Of a DNA stretch of 64,000 bases, positions 1-10,295 are shown in pieces. Source of the DNA: Buddleja alternifolia. Its lineage: Eukaryota; Streptophyta; Magnoliopsida; Lamiales; Scrophulariaceae. The position numbers and the translations under genes are program-made. The notes under the pieces were generated by a model. The model made no database searches, was not told where the DNA came from, and saw nothing but the letters and a program-made list of their open reading frames with translations. Location: positions 29,390,591-29,454,590 of the forward strand of contig CM033393.1 in the NCBI GenBank assembly GCA_019426215.1, read 5' to 3'. Each line of letters begins with the position of its first letter. The first letter of the stretch is position 1.

Positions 1-749
1 CTTAAACTTTCGCCTTTAGCCACAGGAGTATCAATGGGTTTACAAGTTTCCATTCTAAATCGTTCCAATATTTTGTTAATGTAAGTTTCTTGAGACAACG
101 CTAGTAATCTCATGGAACGATCTCTATGGATTTTAACACCTAATATGTAACTTGCCTCACCCATATCTTTCATCTCAAAATTAGAAGATAACCATTTCTT
201 AATGGTATAAACATACTCCTTATCATTTCCAGCTAACAGTATGTCATCGACATAAAGGGATAGAATTACAAATTTTCGATTGGACTTCTTCACATACATA
301 CAATGGTCTTCATCTATCATGACGAAATCATATGAGATTATTGCTTTATGAAATCTCAAATACCATTGTCTTGAAGACTGCTTAAGGCCATAAATTGATC
401 TAATCAATCTACAGACTTTGTCTTCCTGGCCTTTAACGATGAAACCTACTGGTTGTTCTATGTAGATTTCTTCCTCAAGTTCTCCATTGAGGAAGGCAAT
501 CTTTACGTCCATTTGATGTAATTCTAAATCCAAATTAGCCACTATGGCCAATAGTAGGCGAATAGAGGTAAATTTCACTACTGGTGAAAAAGTCTCGTTA
601 TAATCAATACCCTCTTGTTGAGTATAACCTTTTGCCACCAGTCGAGCTTTATACCTCTCAATAGTTCCATCAGCCTTTCGTTTGATTTTAAGAACCCACT
701 TGTTCCCAATACTTTTGCGCCCAGATGGAAGATCAACCAGTTCCCAAAC
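1..749 (-). pseudogene. Copia A reverse transcriptase, 5' part, beyond a stop and cut by the window edge
   Basis: After the TAA the same minus-strand frame stays open to position 1. Copia reverse transcriptase landmarks are in order: KARLVAKGYTQQEGIDY, the HQMDVKIAFLNGELEEEIY block holding the first catalytic Asp, SIYGLKQSSRQWY, and the catalytic box LYVDDILLAG. The catalytic residues seem intact, so the single upstream nonsense codon is the only visible lesion here. RNase H and the 3' LTR would lie beyond position 1. It is called a pseudogene only because of the stop. Confidence 0.85.
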
Positions 750-3314
750 TTAGTTTGATTTCATTGACTCCATCTCTTCTTCCATTGCTTTCATCCATTT
801 GTCCTTTGCAGGACAAGACAGAGCCTCACTTATATTCTTGGGCTCGTCATCCCCTTCTAGTGAAATGATAAAAGTATGCCCTTCTATCTCATAATGACGT
901 TTGGGCATTCCTTTCCTAGTACTCTTACGCAGTTGAGACTCGTCTACATCACTTGAGTGGGACTGGCTCCCACTAGGACCAAGTAATAACTCGTCCTCTT
1001 GCATTTCAAGTGATCGACTTTGTAAATTTTCAGTATTTGAATCATTCAACTCAAATAAAGGTTCTCTTTCCTTTATTTCGCCCTTACTAGGAAAATCATT
1101 CTCTAGAAATGTTACGTTACGTGATTCAATCTCAGTAACACTTCCATCCTCTTGTTCGCCTATGAACACATAACCTTTAGATTGTTCAGAGTATCTCATG
1201 AAGATACACTTCTTCCCTCGAGGACCCAACTTTCCAAATTTACTTGAAGAATCAAGAATATAAGCAGTTGATCCCCAAGGTCTTAGGTTATGAAGGTCAG
1301 GTTTTCTACCAGTCCATAGTTCATATGGCGTTGTAGGTACTGATTTCGAAGGCACTTTGTTTAAAATATATGACGCAGTTAACAAAGCGTCTCCCCAAAA
1401 GGAAATAGGTAAGTTAGCTTGCGCCATCATGGACCTCGTCATATCTAACAGTGTTCTATTCCTTCTTTCAGCAACACCATTCTGTTGAGGTGTATAAGGA
1501 GTAGTCAACTGTCTAGTTATTCCTTTTTCATTACATAGATCTTTAAATTGATCAGATAGATATTCACGTCCTCGATCAGTTCTCAAAGTTTTTATCGTTC
1601 TATCCATTTGATTCTCCACTTCATTCATATAACATTTGAAACACTTAAGTGCATCAGACTTATGGGAAATCAAATAGACTTGACCAAAACGTGTGAAATC
1701 ATCTATAAATGTAATGAAATATGAGGCACCATGTCTAGCCTTTACACTCATTGGACCACATATATCCGAATGGATTAATTGCAATGGAAATTCTGCCCTA
1801 ATGGCTTTTCCAAATGGTTTTCGTGTCATTTTTCCAGCAAGACAGTGTTCACAAGTAGGTAAATCAACTTTAGAGAGTGAACCCAATAGTCCTTCTCTCA
1901 CAAGTCGATTCATCCTGTCTTGCCCAATGTGACCTAATCTAGCATGCCAAGTATAATCATCTATATACGCATTACTAGAAGAGCAAACATTTAACGAAAC
2001 ACAACGATCAACATAATAGTTAAACATTTGTCTGTCACAATATAATATAATAAAACCATATCTAAGACGTCCACAACCATAAAACACACTATTACAATAT
2101 ATAGAAACCACATCACGACTAAAGTTCAAGCTAAAACCTAATCCTAGAAGAACAACAATAGATATAAGATTTCGTCGGATCTCCGGTGCAAAGAGGACAT
2201 CATGTAGAATGAGAGTTCGGCCACCACGCAACTCCAGTTTGCAAGTGCCAATCCCTTTTACTTCTACTCGAGCATTGTTTCCTACATATATCCACCGTGT
2301 ACCGCTGGGGACTCGACGAAAGTCTACAAACGCTTCACGATCTCTAGTTACATGGTATGTTGCCCCGGAGTCTACAATCCACACAGGATAAGATTCAGTA
2401 AGTAAAAAAGTACTAGAGACATATATAACACTTATAGAAGCATTATTAAGTGCTACCTTTTTCGGCTCAGGGCAATCACGAGCGAAATGGCCAGGTACAT
2501 GGCAATTGTAGCACTTCATCTTACTCTTGTCTTTCTTCTTCCCAAATCGCTTACGCTTGTTTTTGCGATCAGGGTTGAAGTTATTCTTCTTGGATCCCTC
2601 TCCAGTCTCCTTTCCTTTCTTGCTTTTGTTCCAGTTCCTTTTACGTTTAAAACCCGAAGCTCTTTTGGAACTAGACTCTGCCACAAAAGCACCAGCAACG
2701 GATTTTGCGGCACCAAGCCGCTCATCCTCAAGCTCAACATGGCAAGCAGCATCAGTGAAAGTCTTGATACTATCACTGTGAGTCAGATTAACTTTCAGAT
2801 GCTCCCAGTTGTCAGGTAGGGACCGAATCAATGCTTGAACCTGCTGCTCATCAGAGAGAACATGGCCAGCTGACTTTAGTTCTCTTATCATGTTTGACAT
2901 AGTTCTCAGATGTTGCTTAATGCTGTGACCAGCTTGCTTCTTGTAAGTGTCAAACTTGATAGTCAGCTGCCTCAGGCGGGTTACAGTTGTACCCCCATAC
3001 TTCTCCCTGAGGTATACCCAGATGTCATTAGCAGTAGCATGCTGCTCACACTCGTGAATCAGATCATCGATCATTGAGCTAACCAATATAGCACGGGCAT
3101 TGGAATATTTCTTTTTCCAAGCCAGGTAAGCCTCGTGATCCCTTCTCTGTTGAGCAGTGTTGCCCATACCCGGGTCTAGCATGATCTGGTTGATGCCATC
3201 CAAAGTATCCTGCTCATCGAGCACATACCAGATCTTGTGGCGCCATGTGTCATAGTTGTCGCCATTCAGCTTGTCACCATTGTTAAGGTCAGCAATGATC
3301 GTTTTTGATGCCAT
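750..3314 (-). CDS. Copia A gag-protease-integrase polyprotein, cut by a nonsense codon
   Basis: The 854-codon frame starts at an ATG ending at 3314. It opens with a UBN2-type copia gag, then a basic linker and a zinc knuckle ([16 protein letters not shown]2-C-X4-H-X4-C) that binds RNA. The aspartic protease motif DSGATYHVT follows, then the pre-integrase HH-CC region ([17 protein letters not shown]) and an integrase core with the copia landmarks [15 protein letters not shown] and [11 protein letters not shown] (DDE). The frame ends at TAA (750-752) just inside reverse transcriptase; a CAA glutamine codon is the likely ancestor, a C-to-T change. Downstream sequence continues in the same frame. 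The products would form virus-like particles and integrate cDNA; this copy cannot make full-length pol without readthrough. Confidence 0.9.
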   Translation of the reverse strand: MASKTIIADLNNGDKLNGDNYDTWRHKIWYVLDEQDTLDGINQIMLDPGMGNTAQQRRDHEAYLAWKKKYSNARAILVSSMIDDLIHECEQHATANDIWVYLREKYGGTTVTRLRQLTIKFDTYKKQAGHSIKQHLRTMSNMIRELKSAGHVLSDEQQVQALIRSLPDNWEHLKVNLTHSDSIKTFTDAACHVELEDERLGAAKSVAGAFVAESSSKRASGFKRKRNWNKSKKGKETGEGSKKNNFNPDRKNKRKRFGKKKDKSKMKCYNCHVPGHFARDCPEPKKVALNNASISVIYVSSTFLLTESYPVWIVDSGATYHVTRDREAFVDFRRVPSGTRWIYVGNNARVEVKGIGTCKLELRGGRTLILHDVLFAPEIRRNLISIVVLLGLGFSLNFSRDVVSIYCNSVFYGCGRLRYGFIILYCDRQMFNYYVDRCVSLNVCSSSNAYIDDYTWHARLGHIGQDRMNRLVREGLLGSLSKVDLPTCEHCLAGKMTRKPFGKAIRAEFPLQLIHSDICGPMSVKARHGASYFITFIDDFTRFGQVYLISHKSDALKCFKCYMNEVENQMDRTIKTLRTDRGREYLSDQFKDLCNEKGITRQLTTPYTPQQNGVAERRNRTLLDMTRSMMAQANLPISFWGDALLTASYILNKVPSKSVPTTPYELWTGRKPDLHNLRPWGSTAYILDSSSKFGKLGPRGKKCIFMRYSEQSKGYVFIGEQEDGSVTEIESRNVTFLENDFPSKGEIKEREPLFELNDSNTENLQSRSLEMQEDELLLGPSGSQSHSSDVDESQLRKSTRKGMPKRHYEIEGHTFIISLEGDDEPKNISEALSCPAKDKWMKAMEEEMESMKSN

Positions 3315-5229
3315 AGTCTGTATAGTTTAGAGGTGATTGTTCATGTTAAAGCTCATAATCTATACACATGTAATTTGTACTTAGAATTAACAATTATGAT
3401 TAATCAACAAAGGGCATAGACTCGAAAGTGAACTAAGTTCCCAATCATCATCCAAAATCCCAATGTTTATTTATCATAAACTTAACTCTTGAGTATCAAA
3501 TCTAATAAGTTCTAGGTGAGAATTGCTCAATTTCTTCCAACCTTAGAACTCCCACTTAGGTACATAATCAAAAATAAAACATGATATACCAGATCAAACA
3601 TATTCTTCTTCTTAAAAAAAATATAAATATATCATTAGTCGTACCAACATGTTATAAGGAGAAATAAACATCACAAAGCAAACATAACGTATATTTATCA
3701 AAACTAACATTACGAGTTATAAGCTTTTTTATACATGCCAGTAACCGTATTAACTATCTCATTCGAGAGCCTATCTCTAGGAGCGAATTTCATTAGACGT
3801 CGAGGACCATTATTCAACCTCAAAGATAATGCTTTCCTCGTCTTGAACTCCAACTCTCTCTTTTTCCACACTTTAACCAATAGAGACTTCAAGATTTGTA
3901 CACTTTTGTTTTAATTCTCAGTGTAAATCTTATCAAATTGATCTCTCCAAAAACCAGTTAGAGAATTTCTCCACAATTCTCTCTCTCGGTTCCAATCACC
4001 AAAATAATGTCCCAAATGAAGGAGCTCCTTGATTTTTCCATCTATTATCTTAAAATGATGGATGCTTAAAGTGCGTCGTGTTCTTGCTGCTCCTCGAAGG
4101 ATGCTTAAAGTGCGTCGTGTTCTTGCCATCTACAAAAATGTAAAATAGGTATTATATTGGACACAAAGCCAACCTTAATACTCTAACTAATAAGTGAAGA
4201 TTTTTTTTCTTTTTCTTAACAATCGGTGTTGTTCAAACATAGTAATTTTGCCCCCAAAAAAATTCCAATTATATAAAAAAAAAATTGGAGCATAAATAAA
4301 AAATTATTCAAAATCTTCATCCAAATAGCCAAAAACATGAAACATAATTTCAGAATATTAAATATAAATTTTCAGAATTTTTTTTTTCAGACCAAAAAAA
4401 ATATTTTTCAATGATTTTTCATCATTTTTAATATCAAGAATTAGTGGAAAAATATTTTCGATCTTCAAAAATTAATTTTAAATGTCCGAAAGAAAAGAAA
4501 TAATATTCTAAGCATTCTATAATTTTTCGGCCGAAAAATGGAGCCAGGAAGTGCTCTCACGCGCCCCCACGCGCACTGTAGCGCGTGGGCGCGTGAGGCA
4601 GCAGCGGCGCGTGTAATGCCTTCCTGGATTTTTCCGGCTTCCATATTTTGGCTACCCCCCCATTTTCGACTATGGCGATTCTAACGGGGTTGTCCGTTTT
4701 ACGTTCTTAGCACTGTAGATATGGGTGTGGAGTTCACTCAGAGTAGGCGCGAGTGGGACGGGGTCTACGCTACTGTTCATCTTCTCCATAACAATCTTTT
4801 TACAATTTCAGAAACATGGTTTCACGACCCTATCTATGATGGGCTATATCTCACTCATTTCTGATCGGTTTTTTTACGAAAAATATACGGTTGGAAAAGT
4901 CATTGAACAAAGATTCTAAACATGTATGATATACGCAATAATATCAACAAACTAATGTTCAAAATTGCATCCAAAGTTACTGCAATTTACACCAAAATTT
5001 TCAAATTCTCATGGAATACAAAGCATGGGTGCATGTGACTTCACATAATGTTCATACACGTTATAAGCATGCTATATTTCGAATTTAGAGGCATGACTTG
5101 TACATTACGAGAAAATACCATGAAAGAGGATATGATCATGCATACACGGGAATCATGGACTACTTGTTATAAGGCATAATTAACATCACATTTTCATATA
5201 AAAACAAGTCTGGAGTTCAACCAAAACTT
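3315..5229 (-). other. Untranslated leader of Copia A
   Basis: This stretch of about 1.9 kb between primer site and gag start has no convincing gene. Minus-strand ORFs at 3710-3892 and 3911-4129 are short and match nothing I recognise. A 28-bp segment occurs twice with a 39-bp period (4060-4087 and 4099-4126). The most striking structure is a GC-rich hairpin at 4556-4597. The rest is AT-rich. Confidence 0.6.
4556..4597 (-). other. GC-rich hairpin in the Copia A leader
   Basis: Two arms built from CACGCGC and GCGCGTG words pair over about 17 bp, with a two-base bulge in the C run and a six-base loop. It stands out in a very AT-rich leader, about 650 nt after the primer site in transcription order. 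A packaging, dimerisation or translation role is only inference. Confidence 0.6.
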
Positions 5230-5241
5230 GCTCTGATACCA
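5230..5241 (-). other. Primer binding site of Copia A (initiator Met-tRNA type)
   Basis: On the minus strand the sequence is TGGTATCAGAGC, the standard plant copia primer site complementary to the 3' end of initiator methionine tRNA, directly after the LTR. It fixes the orientation of the element. Confidence 0.9.
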
Positions 5242-5242
5242 C

Positions 5243-5676
5243 TGTTGTAAAATGTAAACATATAACGTTTCATGTAATTCGATAAATCACATACAAGGGA
5301 CGGATCTTACTTGGTCGAATCACAGCTTGCTTCTTACACGAATTTGTGCTCCAAAACAGTCCACACCTCTTTCACGGGGAGAGAGACGATAGTTCACAAT
5401 CCAAGAACTTCAAGACGTAAATCACTTTGCCAAAATTACACCAATGCCCACTCTTATGCCTTTTCTTTTTTCTCTCTATTTTGCATATGTTTTTTCTGAC
5501 CTCTTTTGTTAGTTATTTCATTTCCAAAATATCAGATATAGTGGTAGATAATGGGGGGAAGTTATTTGGTAGTTTTCTTCCAACCAGAACTACTCCCTCC
5601 ATCTTTTGATTTCAAATAGTAAATGGGTAGGGTCAGCCCTCATGGGCGACCCACAACCCGTATTCTATTTCTAACA
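5243..5676 (-). repeat. 5' LTR of Copia A
   Basis: The segment begins TGTT and ends AACA on the plus strand, as LTR termini should. Its inner edge at 5243 lies two bases from the primer binding site. The outer edge at 5676 is inferred from the TG..CA rule only, because the partner LTR is not in the window. Length would be 434 bp. Confidence 0.7.
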
Positions 5677-6118
5677 AAAACTAAGTAAGTCGTTTGTACA
5701 ACCTTGTTGCTATCGTTACTCCATTTCCAAGCCTCATGACCATCTCTCCTTCACTCAATTTTTTGCTTCTAGCCATCATGACCTATTAATTATTATAGAG
5801 ATGATCACCACAACTATTGTCTAACACCAATGACGCATGATTAATCGAAAAGTTAACCTCTATAGGAACATATAATTCCCTCTAGCCTTGGGATGCTCAA
5901 GGCAATCCTTCATCTAGTGTCCCTTTAAGCCAAAGTTGTATAACTTTTATTAAGGCACCTTAGCTTAGATTTCCATCCCTTTGGTCCCTGCTTCTTACTC
6001 TACTTCATTCTTTTCCCTTTGCCTTTCGGCTTGGGTTGGGAGGAAGAGGTACCGACAAGCAGTACCTGATTTGGTTTGTGAAGACTGATTGATACAAATG
6101 ATTGAGAGAAGTCAAAGG
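5677..6118 (-). pseudogene. Older Copia gag-protease relic
   Basis: Minus-strand translation, with stops and shifts, gives a gag linker (VLLVGTSSSQPKPKGKGK), a damaged zinc knuckle (YNFGLKGH, then MKDCLEHPKA), and a protease remnant (VLDNSCGDHLYNN, compare the usual VLDTGCGSH). The order and wording suit a Ty1/copia polyprotein of a different family from Copia A. Its continuation is lost at 5676, where the Copia A LTR begins, and a MITE sits at its other side. No functional product is possible. Confidence 0.6.
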
Positions 6119-6126
6119 AGCCAAGG

Positions 6127-6560
6127 TAGGGATGCCCACGAGCCGAACTTAAGATGAGCCTGACCAAATTTCTTGGCTCGAGCTCGACGAGCCTAAGAAA
6201 AATGAGCTCCAGCTCTAGCTTGATCTTGGGTCGAGTCAAACTGAGCTCAAGCTCGAGCTTAGAAAATAAATAAAAAATTATTATTTTTAATTAATATATA
6301 TTATTATTACTTTTGTATTAATATATATAGAGAGAATAAGTATAATCATAATAAATATTAAATATATTTTTATGTATACATATATAATAATATAAGATAT
6401 TATATTATATTTAAGTATATATTAAAAAAATTATAGTATATATATATTTTTTTTATTCAGGTTCGCGAGCCTTTGAGTAGACATTTTTGGGCTCGAGCGT
6501 GAATTTTCTAGGCTCGAGTCGTGCTATTTTCGAGTCGTCTCGGCTCGTTGGTCACCCCTA
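6127..6560. mobile_element. hAT-type MITE with 8-bp TSD
   Basis: The ends are inverted repeats: TAGGGATGCCCACGAGCCGA on the left and, as reverse complement, TAGGGGTGACCAACGAGCCGA-like sequence on the right. Flanks read AGCCAAGG (6119-6126) and AGCCAAAG (6561-6568), an 8-bp duplication with one mismatch, as in hAT elements. The interior is rich in GAGCTCGAGC words near both ends and in TA repeats in the middle, with no transposase. It is nonautonomous and inserted in the older Copia relic. Confidence 0.8.
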
Positions 6561-6568
6561 AGCCAAAG

Positions 6569-7027
6569 GAGAATCTAAAAAAGGGTCCCGAGATGGTCAA
6601 ATGGGGTTTCACCACGGTCGACATGAGTTTGACTGACTCAATGAAGGTTTGACCCCAGGATTGGCAGCTTGCAAGCATACGATTGTGTTTCCTATGTGTT
6701 TTGGCTTGATTTTGGTAATTGACTTGTATTAGGATCTTTTTCTTAATTTCCTAAGAATATGATTGTGTTTTCTATTTAAATTAGGCTTTGGTTTTCCTTG
6801 AGTATCAAGTCTCTCACTCTATAAATAAAAATGGGAGATCTAGTGTTGACCTATGGATGTGGGCAGTTTGCCAAACCACGTTAAATCCTTATGTCATCTT
6901 ATATGTTTCTTGAAATTCTTGTTTATTTTCTTCATGTTTTGCTACTACCATTCCTAACACACTCAAGATACGAATATGTATATCAAATGAAACATAAGTT
7001 TAATAAAACTATTGAAAAGTTCAAAGT
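6569..7027. other. Unassigned stretch, possibly LTR-derived
   Basis: I see no gene here. A TATA-like CTATAAATAAA at about 6819-6829, after a text resembling plant copia LTR promoters, suggests an old LTR remnant, but no ends or partner were found. Confidence 0.3.
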
Positions 7028-7035
7028 GCTCAAAA

Positions 7036-7690
7036 CCATGGTTCGCCGGAACGCCGAAAAATCGATCAGAACGGCCGTTCCTGCACGGGAACGGCCCCCG
7101 GCGTTCCAAAGTTCCATGACATTTCATTTGTGTACGTGAAAGCTGATGGAACGGCCGAAAAGCAGCGAGACGGGCTAGATTTGGGTGTTACGCGGCCATT
7201 CCGGCGATTTCCCGGCGTCGGAACGGAAGATTGAATGGAAAGAAACTAAACTTTGTCCTAAACCTCTTCTTCACCACTTGAATAGGCCTCCCCACCCCTC
7301 CACCTCGACCCTGCCCAGTGGAAAGAAAGAAAGTAAAGAAATTATTGCAAGGTGGAAAGGAAGGAGGAAGACAGAGGAAAGAATGGAAAGTGAGAGGAAA
7401 GAGGAAAGAGGAAAGAAAAAGGAAAAGACAAAGCAGAAAAGAAAAGAAAAAAGAAATTTATAATATTAATATAATTACAAGTATATATATATATATACAA
7501 AATAAATTGAAAGCATGCAAGAAAGTTAGCATTCAATACAATATTTACTAATTCTAAATTTCTTTAGGATATTTTTTTTTTATAATTTTTGAGCAATTTA
7601 AGCCAAAAAGTTGTGGAACGACCGCGATATTGCCATGGAACTGGAACGGTGGCCTCCGCGAAAACCACCGCGACCGTTCCAGCGAACCAT
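7036..7690. mobile_element. MITE with terminal inverted repeats, probably hAT-like
   Basis: CATGGTTCGCCGGAACG at 7038-7054 is mirrored at 7675-7691 by the complement of CATGGTTCGCTGGAACG. Flanking 8-mers GCTCAAAA and GCTTAAGA match at six of eight positions, a weak TSD. The interior holds more GGAACGGCC-type words near both ends and a long purine tract (about 7318-7455), without a transposase. Exact ends are uncertain by a few bases. Confidence 0.55.
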
Positions 7691-8138
7691 GCTTAAGATT
7701 GATGTAGAAAGTCGATTAGATAAACGTACAAAATCATGTAGATCAATTCGATGCGGTGAATATATATTTAGAGAGTTCTTAGGCTTCTTAACTATAAACG
7801 GAATTTGATCAAGGTTGACTCCGCAATGCAAGACTGCTTTACACTCTAACTAATGGCTCCTTCACCAAGAGTAATACATATTTTGAAGTGGAACATATTT
7901 AATCAGGATCAGATTAAAAATCTGTATCCCAATAACGGTTAATTGAGATATAATCCCATTTTCTTAGGGATTGGATTCTGACTTTTGAACTCTGATGCCC
8001 TTTTTAGATTTTCACTTTCTTGATTTTTTTATTTCATTGTCACGTGGCCGGCAATGCCCCAAACATTTTTCTTTAAATATTTATCTAAATGGAACTAAAG
8101 AAAACCCAGTATGTCACTTTAGCCAATTATTTCACATT
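7691..8138. other. Intergenic stretch, nothing recognised
   Basis: AT-rich sequence without a supported ORF, repeat or regulatory site. Confidence 0.5.
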
Positions 8139-8175
8139 CAGTGGCGGATCTAGAATTTTAGGTCAGTGAGGGCAT

Positions 8176-9371
8176 CAGGGATGGAGCAAGGAATTTTACC
8201 GAGGGGGGCGAAATTGTTGTAATATAGCTATACAATTTGTTTTTTGCCAAACAGACGAAGGAATTAAGGGGGTACGTTAGGGACCCGGCCCCTCCGAGAC
8301 AAATTTTTAATATCAGGTATATATATGTTTATGCTTTGGCCCCTCCAAGAAAATATAAAATAAAGGTGCTCAGAATTGTTCAAGCAGAAGCAATGGTCCA
8401 GTTGGCAGCACTGGGCCTCATAAGTTGCTCATCCGTCCGAGTGGTCTGGGGATCAAAACTAGTGCAGCTCCCTGTCCTTTTTCTTCTTATTCGTTTAGAT
8501 TAGATATCTATTATTTTAACTATTTTAATTAAAACGGGAAGTCTTATTTTCTTTTAAATTAGATACTTATTTTCAATTAAAAAATACTTGCTTTGAAAAA
8601 AAAAGTAAGAAAATGAAAAGATGTAGTTAAATTGTTAATAGCTCCACTATTCATTTTTAAAATTTCTCTCATATACTTGTTAGGATTAAAATTACAATTA
8701 ACAATTAATTTTACTTAAAAGCTTTAAGAAGCATGTTTTAGAAGAAAAAGTACAACATCTATAAATCTAAAGGCAAAAAAAGTCTATCGGCATCATTCAA
8801 TTATTTTGGATTTATTCACGACAAGGTAACATAAAGTGATTTTATTAGTTTTAATGGTTGTTATTTTATTTTATTTTTTTGAAAAATTAGCATTATAATA
8901 GTATTGAAATTTTGCGGCTGAATTATCTTTTATTTCTTTGGTTCAATGCTATTTTCTTGAATTGGTTAATTATACTTTGAGTTGTAAAGAGCAAAACTTT
9001 ATTTTTTTCAAAACTAATTGCTTGTATCTAAAAATAAAATGGGCAAAGTCATTATATTTTTTTATTATATATTTCTATATGTATTTTCTTATTCAATCAT
9101 AGTCAACTTGATACGTAGTCGATTATAAATGAATATTATATTTTATAAAAGAACATCATATACAATTTCAATAGACTTTTTCAAGAATTGCTTGCATATT
9201 TTCAACTACTTTATGTTTTTATTAAGAGTCAAAATTTTATATGTGATTATTGTAATTTTACTTATCTATTAAAACTAAAAATAAAATTGAATATTTACTT
9301 ACAAGTTTTGTCAAAAAAAATATCAGTAGTAATTCGGCCCCCCCGACGTTTCATTCCTGGATCCGTCTCTG
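8176..9371. mobile_element. Second hAT-like element nested in the first
   Basis: Left end CAGGGATGGAGCAAGGAAT and right end (reverse complement) CAGAGACGGATCCAGGAAT form an imperfect terminal inverted repeat. No matching 8-bp flanks were found, so the boundary call is provisional. The interior is AT-rich and noncoding. Confidence 0.4.
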
Positions 9372-9485
9372 GGGTACGGTATGCTATATTGATGGGGAAA
9401 AATATAATAAGGAACTAGATTCAATTACAACTTTTGACATACTTTATACTCTTATACCTCTTTTGTTATAGCTAGGATTTTTGGT

Positions 9486-9487
<2 letters not shown>

Positions 9488-9520
<33 letters not shown>
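9488..9520. repeat. Homopolymer of 33 G
   Basis: An uninterrupted run of 33 G by count of the given sequence. It lies within hAT-like debris. A C run of 17 follows at 9657-9673. The exact length may be affected by sequencing or assembly. Confidence 0.8.
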
Positions 9521-9656
9521 CGAACTCAAAGTAAAGGGAGAAAACGTGATATTTTTCGATGTTGAGGGGGGGCGAAATTCAATTAAGAAAAATTTTGTGA
9601 GATAAAAAAATGATTTTTCAAAATTGAGGGGGGCGAGCGCACCCTCCACCACCCTA

Positions 9657-9673
9657 CCCCCCCCCCCCCCCCC
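9657..9673. repeat. Homopolymer of 17 C
   Basis: An uninterrupted C run 136 bp after the G run at 9488-9520, so the two can pair as an inverted repeat. It sits in a segment ending in hAT-like terminal sequence (GGGTCTGTCCCTC). Confidence 0.8.
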
Positions 9674-9875
9674 ACCCACCCCGGGTCTGTCCCTCGGGGG
9701 CACAATTTACCGAGAGTGAGATGGAAATTGAAATTGAGGGGGACCTTTAAAAATTTGAGTGGGAGCATTAATGTAATTTACAAATTAAAATTAAAAAATA
9801 TGTATATGTTAAGAAAAAATTGAGTGGGGGCATTGCCCCACCTGGGACACACATGCGTCCGCCCCTGTCCACGTT

Positions 9876-10259
9876 AGTAGTAAAATTGGTCGAATTAAAA
9901 TTCCAATTTAATTGGGCCATCGCAAGTGATACATCCTGACTCATTTGCCGCTTTCAGGTGAAACACGTGCAGAGAGGATCTTCTATTATAATTCTAGTTG
10001 TATCTACTATTGTAATGTATTTAGTAAATAATATGTGTTGAATAAAAAAATTTAACGACTTACATGTCTCATTTATTCAATACCTTCCAATAATAAATAT
10101 AACAGGAATTGCAATAAAAGATTTCACTTAAAAATTGTGTCTTCAATGAGGAGAAATTAGAATTTGTGTCCTCAAAATGTGAGTATAAATTAGTAGAGTA
10201 CAAAAAATGGTGGTCTATAGGATCAATTTTACAATGTTGGCATCATATTAATATAGAGT
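9876..10259. other. Intergenic stretch, nothing recognised
   Basis: AT-rich sequence between a hAT-like element and a MITE. I see no gene or repeat that I can support. Confidence 0.5.
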
Positions 10260-10295
10260 AATGCTATATACCACCTTGTATATACTACCGATTTT

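Larger units (their letters stand above)
1..5676 (-). mobile_element. Copia A: Ty1/copia LTR retrotransposon, 3' end beyond the window
   Basis: Read on the minus strand, the element has a 5' LTR (5243-5676), a primer binding site matching initiator Met-tRNA (5230-5241), a leader of about 1.9 kb, and gag, protease and integrase (750-3314) followed by reverse transcriptase running off position 1. Integrase before reverse transcriptase is the copia order. The reading frame stays open apart from one nonsense codon at 750-752, so the copy looks fairly recent. The 3' LTR is outside the window, so neither a TSD nor LTR divergence can be measured. It abuts an older Copia relic at 5677. Confidence 0.9.
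8139..9867. mobile_element. hAT-like element, degenerate and composite
   Basis: The left end begins CAGTGGCGGATC and the right end, as reverse complement, CAGGGGCGGACG. Flanks TTCACATT (8131-8138) and TCCACGTT (9868-9875) agree at six of eight positions, as for an old hAT TSD. The interior holds at least one more pair of similar ends (8176 and 9371) and a G-run/C-run segment, so several related elements seem nested. No transposase frame is visible. Confidence 0.55.

Noticed and set aside
7318..7551. Lysine- and arginine-rich ORFs over the purine tract
   Set aside because: Low-complexity translation of a GA-rich tract inside a MITE.
8398..8470. tRNA-like text GGTCCAGTTGGCAGCACTGG with a B box-like GGGGATCAAAACT
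   Set aside because: Too few matching positions and no cloverleaf; left out as a feature.
9452..9768. Glycine- and proline-rich ORFs over the G and C runs
   Set aside because: Translation of homopolymers; no gene signals.
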